DNA of 64,000 nt from the NCBI GenBank assembly GCA_916613615.1, contig OU744726.1, forward strand, positions 19,657,515 through 19,721,514, read 5' to 3'. The position numbers and the translations under genes are program-made. Shown piece after piece: positions 12,601 to 22,243 of this stretch; the stretch's first letter is position 1; every line of letters starts with the position of its first letter. Source of the stretch: Steromphala cineraria (Eukaryota; Mollusca; Gastropoda; Trochida; Trochidae). The notes under the pieces were generated by a model, which was given only the letters and a program-made list of their open reading frames with translations, did not search any database and was not told the origin of the DNA.

Positions 12601-13319
12601 TAGATTCAGTCAATCAACAAGAAGGCTAAAGTTGCGATTTTGTTTCCATGATTGTTGTGAAAACTCTTTTGTCAAGATTCAGTCAAACAACAACGATGGT
12701 TCAAGTTGTGATTTTGTTTTCCTGACAGGTTGAGTATGTCCACATGCTGAATGCAACAATGTGTGCCACAACACGAGTTATCTGCGCTATTCTAGAAAAC
12801 TTTCAGACCGAGGACGGAGTCATCATTCCTAAAGTTCTACGAAGGTTCATGCCTGAGAGTAAGTATTGGGAATTTTGTCATTAATTTTGAGTTTGGAGAT
12901 AAAGAATCTACGTGTCAAAGGTCAGCTTATATAATTCTTTTGAACACACCAAAAAGATACAATTGTCAAATTATAAGCTTCTCCCCTAAAAAAGTTGTAA
13001 AAAAAATTAGATCAGAAAGATCAATTATCATGTAGTTATCCCTAAAATCTTCACTGAGATGATTTCATCTAGTACCACCATAAAAAAAATTCTGAGTTGA
13101 TCCAATCATTAACATAATAAGTGAAACAAATTTCCCCAAAAAGTAACAAATGTCTGATTTATCTTAAGGTGACATGATTCATTTTTACTTGTAGTGTATG
13201 CTGAGAAATTGCCGTTTGTGAAAGCAGCTCCAATTGACGAACAGGAGCAGAAGAAACAGAAGAAGAAAGGAGGGAAGAAGAATTTAGAGGAAGGAGTCCA
13301 GAAAATGGATATCAAATAG
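6668..13319 (+). CDS. SARS1: Cytosolic seryl-tRNA synthetase, complete (11 coding exons)
   Basis: Class II aminoacyl-tRNA synthetase that charges tRNA-Ser (and serylates tRNA-Sec) in the cytosol. Exons: 6668-6803, 7198-7268, 7676-7759, 8598-8756, 9463-9603, 10190-10345, 10864-11085, 11611-11740, 12218-12375, 12729-12858, 13195-13319 (TAG). Total 1512 nt, 503 aa; the human enzyme is 514 aa. The start MVLDIELFR is the conserved eukaryotic N terminus and sits in an AAAATGG context. Residues 1 to about 120 form the tRNA-binding helical arm. Motif 1 region [12 protein letters not shown] is near residue 224, motif 2 [16 protein letters not shown] near 301, and the motif 3 segment [10 protein letters not shown] near 426, ending in the conserved Arg. 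A lysine-rich tail (about 480-495) matches the animal C-terminal extension. All catalytic motifs are intact. The gene is convergent with TUBGCP6. Confidence 0.97.
7861..8170 (-). repeat. Interspersed repeat in SARS1 intron 3
   Basis: On the minus strand it carries the CAATAAAGAAGTTG block also seen at 1000-1072 and 63290-63345, followed by ATCCATAA. On the plus strand the block is followed by AAACGGGTTTAAACCGTT, a near-perfect 18-base palindrome. The right border is uncertain. No coding content. Confidence 0.45.
8345..8460 (+). repeat. Repeat shared with 53851-53965
   Basis: The text around AAATCA(A/T)GCAACCTA..G.GCAGTCAGAC and the following TTATTC(T/C)TCAG(G/A)ACTAGA is shared in the same orientation with 53851-53965. 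It lies in SARS1 intron 3, about 140 bp before exon 4. Two copies show an interspersed family of unknown class. Confidence 0.45.
8855..8976. mobile_element. MITE copy A (terminal inverted repeats)
   Basis: In SARS1 intron 4. It starts ATATTATGATAGTGTCCATGG and ends CATTGGCATGAATATAATAT; the arms CCATGGCATACTATGTTTA and AAACATGGTATGTCATTGG are inverted copies. A second copy in the opposite orientation lies at 61532-61675. No coding capacity. Confidence 0.65.
9286..9345 (-). mobile_element. Short 3' end of a non-LTR retroelement
   Basis: On the minus strand it reads TTGGCCATGAGGCCTTGAA followed by an AATAAA-containing end. The same kind of end (GGCCTTTTAGCGAATAAAAC) closes the retrotransposon fragment at 55040-55735. 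It is likely a severely 5'-truncated copy of a related element. Low certainty because only about 60 bp match. Confidence 0.35.
10735..10800 (+). repeat. SINE-like tail ending in ACTCACTCACTC
   Basis: GATGACTGAAATGTCGCT..AAGTGACG...CAACTCACTCACTC. Related tails occur at 11985-12045 (+), 29403-29460 (-) and 43985-44035 (+), all built on CTGAAATATTGCT followed by a CTCA microsatellite. The arrangement fits the 3' end of a retroposon family; no intact head was identified here. Confidence 0.45.
11985..12045 (+). repeat. SINE-like tail ending in ACTCACTCA
   Basis: AATGGCTGAAATATTGCTCAAGC.GC and then AACTCACTCATTCA, in SARS1 intron 8. Same family as 10735-10800. Confidence 0.45.
12576..12727 (+). 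repeat. 72-bp tandem duplication at the SARS1 exon 10 acceptor
   Basis: The unit beginning ATGATTGTTGTGAAAACTCT occurs at 12576 and again at 12648. The second unit ends in GATTTTGTTTTCCTGACAG, which is the functional acceptor of exon 10 (12729). The first unit has GATTTTGTTTCC followed by ATGATTG and so lacks the AG. The duplication therefore doubled the polypyrimidine tract but not a usable acceptor. Confidence 0.75.
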
Positions 13320-13634
13320 AAACTGTTCTGTGATAAAGTGCTCAAACTCTCGGGACCTTTCATCAGACTCACTGTACTTGTTGAACATGTCAAATGTTAT
13401 TTATGGCAAATATCTCACCTTCTGTTTTTAGCATCATTTTGTTTTCATTATTTATTGATATTAAAGATGTTAACTGAATGAAGAATGGTTACTTCCTAGT
13501 AGTATTTGTTTCATTACTTGCTTACCGTAATATCTGATGTCAAGGTACTTACAAATCATGACTTTTCTTTCACAATTGAACATGACTTAAAGAAATCAAC
13601 GATAAAAATTATTTTAGGAAAGGTTTGAAACAAA

Positions 13635-13640
13635 AATAAA
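13635..13640 (+). terminator. Candidate SARS1 polyadenylation signal
   Basis: AATAAA about 315 bp after the SARS1 stop. An ATTAAA at 13460-13465 is an alternative. Both lie before the TTAA element at 13745. No transcript evidence is available. Confidence 0.4.
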
Positions 13641-13744
13641 ACATCTATTATGCATCATGCCATCTGCCTTTTGTGTTTTATTATACCTTTCAAATTATAT
13701 TTTTGTCACACCAGTTCAAAGGACTTCCTAATGGGATCTTAAGC

Positions 13745-14240
13745 TTAAAGTGACACAGAGTATCTTTCTTAAAATTTATTTGGTTTTGATAAGCTACAAA
13801 ATATCTAACATGCTGATTAAAGTTCATATCCCATCACTGGACTTGCAAATATATCCATTTATGCATAATATCTCTAAAATGCTTGATTTTATGGAAAATC
13901 AAGAAAACATCTCAAATACGTTTAATATTCAAAATTATACATCCAATTAATCTATCTATTAGTTACAATACCTAATAAACACTATCGAATCGAATATATC
14001 TTCCTGTCAGCTTATGACAAGGTTTCAAAATTACGTTTGGCGAATATGTGTGCGCCACTCGAGCCACATTGTCCGGTTTTTGATCAAAATCCTGACTTTG
14101 AATGGCCGTATTTTCGCTCTAATGTACTGATTGACCTTTAACTTGTTTTTTTCAGTTACAGTTAGTGGTTCCCGATGTAATAACATAGATTTCAAAATTT
14201 GACATATGTGATCCTATCAACATACTCTGTGTCTCTTTAA
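13745..14240. mobile_element. TTAA-flanked non-autonomous DNA element, 0.5 kb
   Basis: Left end TTAA-AGTGACACAGAGTAT, right end ATACTCTGTGTCTCT-TTAA. The termini are inverted copies about 16 bp long directly flanked by TTAA, the target site of piggyBac and Kolobok transposons. The interior has no transposase; an open frame at 13750-13950 shows no conserved text. It lies between the 3' ends of SARS1 and TUBGCP6. Confidence 0.7.
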
Positions 14241-14374
14241 TTATGTTAACAATATGCTCTTCACTTCAACACTCGAGAACTTTAATCAAGAAATAGTTTT
14301 CTAAAATTTCCATCTCTTGAGCCATATGAAATAATAAGCAAATGAAATGGGCTGGTAAGAAAGGATGCAAATAT

Positions 14375-15366
14375 ACTCCTCACAAAAAAAGAGCCTTTGA
14401 CTCTGTATCTCATCAGACTTCAGCTTTAATTTTCCTTTTGGGTGTGGCCAATGTGATTCCCATCTTCTTAGGGGCCACAGGGTCACCAAATGTGCCATTT
14501 CTTTAGAAGCCCCATTACCTAAGGATTCTCTATGCTAAATTTCCTCCTTCTATGCCTTGTGCTTCTTGAGAAGATGTAAAATTTCTAGCCGGTCTTTTGG
14601 TTCTGAAGAAAAAAGCAAAACTATGTTTTCAGGGCATGACCCCTGTGGCCCTTATTTAGTGCCACAGCTCCACCAAAGCTATTAATTATGATCCTCACTA
14701 ATCAAGGAGTCTGAACACACAAGATTTCAGCTTTCTATTTCTTGATTCTACAGAAGACAAAACTACTTACTAGGTTTTAAAGGCGTGACCCTTATAAGGG
14801 ACCAAAGCTATGAATTATAATCCTCACTAGTCAAGAAGTTTGGACACAAAGTTTCAGCTTTCTAGGTCTTTTGATTCTCGAGAAGAAAACAAAAATAGAG
14901 CCAGTGGCTCTGTAGCTCATCAGGCTTCTTATCAATTTTGCTTTAGGGTGTGGCAAATGTGGTTCCTCCCTTACTTTGGACCATAGGGTTACCAAATGTA
15001 AAATTTGGATTCCTCCTTATCTAACTTAGAAGTTTGCACACAAAGTTTCAGCTTTCAAGGCCTGATGCTACTTGAGAAAAAGGTGAAATTAGGTTTTAAG
15101 GGCGTTGTCCCTCTGGCCCTTAGTTAAAGCAGGGGTCAAAGGGCCACCAAAGCTACAATTTATATTCCCCACTATTCAAGGAGTCTGTGCACAAAGTTTC
15201 AGCTTTCTAGGCCTTATGGTTCTGGAGAAAAAGATGAAAATAGGTTTTTAGAGTGTGGCCCCTAATAGTCAAGGGGTCTTTACAGGAAGTGTCAGATTTC
15301 TAGACCTTATGGTTCTGGAGAGGAAGTCAAAATTCCAGAGTTTACGGACGGACGGATGGAAAAGTT
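14375..15366 (+). repeat. Old copy of the 145-bp tandem-core element
   Basis: It begins AAAAAAAGAGCCTTTGACTC...CTCATCAG, a decayed form of the left end seen at 36098. A second left end (AATAGAGCCAGTGGCTCTGT) appears at about 14893, so two copies may be joined or nested. Units with CACCAAAGCTA...CTCACTA.TCAAGGAGT recur with strong divergence. It ends in a short GGACGGACGGATGG run; the usual right end is missing. Much older than the copies at 36098 and 44796. Confidence 0.65.
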
Positions 15367-16396
15367 TCAGGGCAAGTACCCTGCTATTGAAATCTGCATA
15401 GCTTCTTCAATACATTGATATCTTTCAAAATAGGCTATGTACATGAAAGCTTAACTGGATGACAAGCTCATTGTATAACATTTCATCGGATAAGAATGAC
15501 CTGGTTAACAAGGTCATAAATAATCCGCTGTCAACAATATCATATACGAGACGTTTTGACCGATACATATCTGGGTATTGTAGAAACTTTCAGGCATGCT
15601 TATGTAGGAGGATGGACCTAATGAATTGATTGCTTTGAAACTGATACTTATTGAACCCACCAAAAGGAGTATGTATCCAGATTGTCATACCAGATAGACA
15701 AAAATAAATTCAAAACAGGTTTATTCAGAATGTTTTTATTTTCATAACAAAAGTATCACAGCTTTGGAAACTGACCACAGTAATACATTCAATATCAATG
15801 AGTCAATTTTAAAGAATATTTTCATATTGACAAAAAAGGATTACAAGATCAGTGATTACAATAGGTGCATTCATGTATTTGAAACTCTCAGTATAACATG
15901 TTCTCAAAGCATAGATGCATACATGAATTGCTCATCAAGATTATTGGCAATTCTTTACACTCATGTTACACCTGACATTATGAGATGAAGTGGAAGAACT
16001 TTATCAGGAAGTATAGCAAATATCTAGGCAGTATTCTGCTTGAAAGGACGGAACAATATTGGTCATGGCAATCAAGATTAAATAACCTTGGACATAAAAC
16101 TAATATGTGTATGTTTTATAAATGTATCACAAAATGAAATCATAGATGGAATGTTTCAAGGATACTGATTTTGACTCATTTAACAACTTCATTTTGATAA
16201 AAAATGAAATACTTTCAATTTTCTATTCTTGAAGTATCCTTTAATTATTTTACAAAATTATTCATATTCTATAACCCTTATTATAAAGACACATGATCAA
16301 ACTCTCAATTATTTAAATAAATCTCATTTCAAAGAATTTAATATATTTGGTAACAATTCCAACAAACAAGTGTATTCATATACACATGATGTTGTG
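15367..16396. other. TUBGCP6 3' flank, no further feature seen
   Basis: AT-rich sequence downstream of the TUBGCP6 stop (minus strand). ATTAAA near 16244-16239 and AATAAA at 15740-15735 on the minus strand are possible polyadenylation signals. The open frame at 15764-15988 has no recognisable protein text. Confidence 0.5.
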
Positions 16397-19300
16397 CTAT
16401 GTATTATCATAGTAGTTGTTGAAGTTCAGTCTAAGAAGCAACTCCTGTAGATGGGGCTGATATCCTCGGATAGCAAGCTTGTTCACAACTGAAACAGACA
16501 TAAAACAGGGTAGAAATTAGACACCGACGAATATTTGACATCAAGTACAATTAATGATCAGTTGGCATTCCAAACTAACAGTATTCGATTAAAAACAAAC
16601 CACCAAATGAAAACATACCTACAGTATACATTGTCAGTGTGTATAAGAAGAATATTTGATTTATCTATCAGCACTTAAATCAGAAAAAACAAATCTGACT
16701 TTCACAAAAGTTAACTATGAACAAAGCAGAGAACAATAGATTCAGTCAAGAAACACTCTTTACACCAAAAATAAGTTTATCGTTGATAGGATGATTGTTT
16801 ACAAGACAAACCGTTATTACAGAGGGTCAATGTTTTGATTCACTAGACATTTGTGCACTTTCCATTCATTAGTAAAAGTGACAAATCTTCCAATATATTG
16901 TATTGACATGCATCAACAACTTACCCTTAAACAGGAAGATGGAATATTCTCTGAAGGCTTGGTATGACGCCACCATGTTGGAGAAGTTGGGATGAGTTAC
17001 CTCCCCTGAGGTTTGATCACGAAACCAGGAGGCGCTGACTAGCTGTGTCTGGAACTTGAGAATGAGGCTGAAGATGTCCTGGATAATCTTCATCACTGGA
17101 CGTGCTTTCCTCGTCTGCAGCGATCTGAGAACATGAGGGGGAAATTTTAACCCCATTTGCAGATATCTCTTTGTTCTGTTTCTTAGAATAATGAAGTACA
17201 GTTTATCATGGATATCAATGTATGTAATATGGATATGGATAGTCTTGATGATCAACCTATTATGTGCATGTCAAAGAATCTTCTGCCTACAGAGTTGTTC
17301 CTTCAAGATTATTCACAAAGTTAACAGGTGCTAAATCCTGTGAAGTGGCTACTAAGAATAGAACAGAAACAAAGAATTTAGTAGTAATATAGATGTAAAA
17401 TCACACCAAGATGTAAAGTTCTCTCACCTGAAGATGGCCTTCTCGAGGTACTGAGCATGTAAAATCACACCAAGATGTAAAGTTCTCTCACCTGAAGATG
17501 GCCTTCTCGAGGTACTGAGCATGTAAAATCACACCAAGATGTAAAGTTCTCTCACCTGAAGATGGCCTTCTCGAGGTACTGAGCATGTAAAATCACACCA
17601 AGATGTAAAGTTCTCTCACCTGAAGATGGCCTTCTCGAGGTACTGAGCATGCACATGGTGTAGATCGTCCAGGTTGTGCACGCTGGTGTTGAGGGAGTCG
17701 ATGAGTTCCGACCAGGTGAGCAGGATGAGCTGGTTGGAGATGTAGCCCTGCATCACCTTCACAAAGTGCTGCATCTCCTGTCTGGGGGAATCAACACACC
17801 TGGTTAGTTGTACGTCTTTGTGTACCCATGTACATGTACAGCCCTTATTGTTGATTGCCAGTCTTAAAATTTCAGATTGCGTATCTTATTATCTTGACTT
17901 ATATTGGGTTGTTGATTTCTAGTCTAGTTTGATTATCTATCTTTGAACTTGACCTATTTGGAAAGGATGGGCTTGATACTTTATGCTGCAAACTGGTAGT
18001 GAACAAGTTAAGAAGCGAGCAGAGCTCACATACATACAAAGTGCTGCATCTCCTGTCGGGGGGGAATCAACACACCCGGTTAGTTGTAGGTTTTTGTGTA
18101 CCCATGTACAGCCCTTATTGGGGTGTTGATTTCTAATCTCAAACGCTTGATTGTCTATCTTTGATCTTGATAAACTTGGAAAGGATGAGCTTGAGACTTT
18201 AACTGCTAACAGTTTGTGAATAACTAGCCATAGAACTTCACAGGACAATGAAATTAGTCGATTCAGTGACAGGATTATTATGTTTTCTTTCTGGATGGAA
18301 CTTTATTTTGTCTTTTTTTCCCATATAAATAGAAATACAAGTTAGTTTTTACCAAGGAATCACCACCTTTATTTCTAGTTTTCCATATTTATTCATATTC
18401 TCGTATCGAAGTGAGTAAAATGACACAGACATAGAATTACACATTTTTATAGAAAAAGATCAACATTTCTGTTGACTAACATTGAATAAGTTAGTGATGC
18501 TTGCATCACAAAATCATTTTTCCAAAATTTTACACCAAAATAAAATGTCTTTGATTTGCATATGCTCAGACAAATCTGCCTACTTACCTGTGAAGCTGCA
18601 GTCTTCTGAACTGTGGAGAGTTCCCAGCTTTATGTATCAATGCTGTGGACATAATACAGGACATAAACTTCAATTCTAATTTTAACATAAATTCATTCGT
18701 TTCATGTATTTTTTTACTTAAATTTCCTTAATTTTACTTAAGGTATTTTACTTTCGGTTAACATTAACATGTTTCCTTATATCAGTGCCAGATAATTATT
18801 AAGAAAGATTATCGTTGCAATCATTCAACTAACCATGAACATTTCTTCCCTAATTTTCTTTTATTATGAGAATCAATAAAACGATAATTACAACAGTTGA
18901 TTACCTCCATGTATCAACCACTGAGACAAAAAAAAAATCACAAACTGTCAATAAATCACAGATTACTTAATTTCTTTGGTTGATGGAAGATGCTCTTATC
19001 CTGAATATGACATTTCTATATTCATATCCTTAACCAAGTACACAATAACCAAACAGCGCAACTCAGCTAGTTGTATACTCACAGTCCCTCTTGAGCCGGT
19101 GCCAGATGTCCTTGAGTACCCAGACGGTCCTCTTGAGCTGCATCATGAAGGAGAAGATCCGACTGTACTTGCTCATACAGCTCTCTGTCAGGATGATGTT
19201 CATCGGCCAGTCCACCTACAGGGAAGTGAGGTGATTTGGGGTTTATTGCTGCTTTCAAGGGTATTTCACTTATATCACAGATTTTGGTATTATTGAAGGG

Positions 19301-22243
19301 AGAAAGACAGCAACATTATTGTGGCTATGCATTGCTGTGAAACCTGTGAGTATCGGCTGGAAATAGGGAACGATGGGTTGTACTGCGCTGATATTCAGTG
19401 TAGCATTGCACCAAAACATTACTGCATGTAGAACAGTTGTCTACTGCAACCTATGTTGCCAAGCCCCTGGTGGGATTCGAACCATGGATCTCCTGATCTG
19501 AAGCCAAATGCACTTACTACTGCACTATTTCCTCCCCAACCTACAGGGAGATTAGACGTCTCAGCAACAGCACTACATTTTTACTTTACTTTAGCTTGTG
19601 ACAACACAATTGCTGTGCTATCGTCATCCTCAACCAGGCTATCACAGCTTTTGCTTACTACACTATAAGCAATATCTTATGATTAAAAGATAACATCTCA
19701 TCAATGCAGTCTAAGTAAACCTAGCCTCAATATTATCTGTTTCACTCCTATACTGAGTCTAAAAAGGCCTAGTAGAGGGTCGCGTCAGCCCACGTATCGA
19801 ATTGACCAATCAGAACTCAGCTTACCAAGCCACAATAGTCTGCCTTCGCACGTATAATGTTGGAGGGTCAAAGGTCGCAGAAAGGTCAGCTGACGCGACC
19901 CTCTACTAGACCTTTTTAGACTCAGTATAGAAGTGAAACGGATAATATTGAGGCTAGGTTTCGTAGTTGTGATCGTAGAATGATATTTTTTATTTTAAAA
20001 TTGAGAATCATGATATTTAATCTGATGTTACAAAACTATTGTGATATTCAATATATCGTTTCATAATTGACTTTTGAAGTGATAATTTTCTCTAGAAAAT
20101 CGTGACAGTGTCAAATGAAAATTTGAGAAGCACTATGTTAAATGCACTACTTATGTTGCATTCTTAGGTTGGTTTCAAAGCAATTATAGTAAAGGAACTA
20201 ACCTTGTATCGTAGTTCAAGGCAGTCCAGTGTGTCATGAGCTGAAAAAGACGAGTTCCATCATCATAAGATAGAAACAGACATAAGATCTGGATGAGTTA
20301 ACAGTCATCATTCAACAAAGACCATGGATTCTTTCAAGAAAATCGTAGAGTTTATTACATAAGTACCATATTTCACACTCTGTTGGATTAAATTTTGTGA
20401 CAATGACAAACAACACAATCATCATGTGACAATAATGCAACCTACCACTCTGGTTGAGGACTGCTGGGCTGTACTTGAGAGCGAAGCTGAGATTGTCTGC
20501 GTACTTGTCGTCTGAATGCATGGACGACTGAAGAGCTTTCGTCAACGCTCCATTCAGGAAGATAGGATTCAGCATCTCCTGAGGTAGGGGGTTGGTGGCG
20601 AGCTGTGGGGAGGATAAGGTTTGTTAATTGTCACTCAGTGATGACTGATGAGATTTGCTTCTCTAGTGTAGGTGTATTATTGTCATTGGCTGTTGCGTAG
20701 TATATACATTTCTTTTGCTAATGAAAGATATTCTTGAAAATGTAAAGTAAATTGTAGATGGGAGTTAGTTGCTGCAGCTGTAGATTCATAATGGATAGAT
20801 AAATTACATGAATCACTTAATATAAAACAATATACACAGTAACACTTATTTGGTTCAAAATCAATATAGGTTCAATAATAATTGGTTTTTGAAACATATT
20901 CTTGGCCATTTAGTCAAACTCATAGTTTTAAAGCGAATTTAAGAGTTCAAAGTTAATATCACTGTGCTGATACACATAGTACGCAATGGGTTGAGAGTTT
21001 TAAATACAAAATTAAACTTTTCTAAATCAGTTAATTAAATGTAAATTGCATCAAATCAGTTCAGTAAGACCATCAAGTTGATAGTTTGTGTACCTTGTCG
21101 AGGAGAATATCACTGAGGATCTGAGCGAAGTCACCGTCCCCCATGAAGAGGAAGCGACGGAGAGCTTCAAAGTGACTCTGAATCTTCAGCTCCGAGAAGA
21201 AGTAGTCGATGATGCACTTGTTCACCAGAGTTGTCCTAGAACATGAAAGTTGGGAGTTAAAGCTAAAATTTTGTCAAAATAACCTCCCCTTCTGGCACCT
21301 CAATGCCATCTGGATAAGATTCTTTCTTTGCAAATCAAAGGCTGAGAATGACTGATTTGAACGTGTAGTCCATTCAAGGGTATATTCTGTGAAGCCAAAA
21401 CAACTCAAGTTGTAACACCTCGTCACATATCAGGACACGTAAATGGTGTAGGGTGACTGGATGTAAAACATTGCACCTACATGTTGAACCTTGATTTTTC
21501 TGCAAAACCTGCACCTAATAGCATCTGCATCGTACCAAAACCTTAGGTTAAAGAAAAGATTCTGATAATAATCATGAAATTGAACTTTGAGTGCTTCTTC
21601 ACAAGCATTGACGTTATTAAAAATTGCAACTTAAACTAAACATGGAGGACTTACTGTGCTTGTAGAGAGGCTGTCATGGACTTGTGTAACAGAGCGGGCA
21701 GTGGCATGTACTGGTAGGTGTCCACATCCCGTTCCACGCTGATCCCGTAGTCTCCCCATCCTCCGTACGCTACCGGGGTGCTTGCCATCAGGTCCACACT
21801 GGGCAGGTCATCTACAGGGTTTGATAAAAAACATTCACAGTTTAAGTTGCAGGAAGTTCTGCTAGAATCAAATGAAAGAAATCTTCCATCTCACTCGGCC
21901 TCATGAACCCATTACAATATTACTCAGTTTCCAGGATCACAAAGAACTTACTGAACACAAGGAAGATGTCCAATCCATACAGAGTATCAAATGCAAACAA
22001 AATGAATGCATTCTTACTTCCATTGGAATCCAAATGTGGTACATCTCAGTGAGAGGTCATTTCAGAAGCTACATCAGAAGCTTAATGGATTAAACATTAC
22101 ACTATTCAAATACATTCAATAATACAGTGTTTGAAGACAAATTTACTCACTCAGAAAGTCAAAGTTATCTGTGTATGGTTCAATCCCGTTGTCAAGCCAT
22201 GCTGATTCAGGAGTTAATGCTGGTACAAGGTCAGTCTTAGTGT
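16397..22243 (-). CDS. TUBGCP6: TUBGCP6 exons 22-31 (GRIP2, gamma-tubulin-binding domain)
   Basis: Exons: 22151-22243, 21655-21811, 21094-21235, 20446-20602, 20203-20240 (only 38 nt), 19083-19215, 18588-18642, 17620-17781, 16925-17124, 16397-16488 (TAG 16399-16397); about residues 1202-1610. The GCP C-terminal domain binds gamma-tubulin. Conserved text: DYFFSELKIQSHFEALRRFL, MLNPIFLNGALTKALQ, CLELRYK joined across an intron to VDWPMNI, MSKYSRIFSF, and the extreme C terminus VNKLAIRGYQPHLQ...NFNNYYDNT. Exon 29 (17620-17781) is flanked on both sides by duplications of its own borders (see the repeat entries). Only the donor at 17619 keeps the frame. Confidence 0.95.

Noticed and set aside
19463..19537. 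Possible functional tRNA gene
   Set aside because: Good B box, but the cloverleaf is incomplete and the sequence continues into a SINE body.
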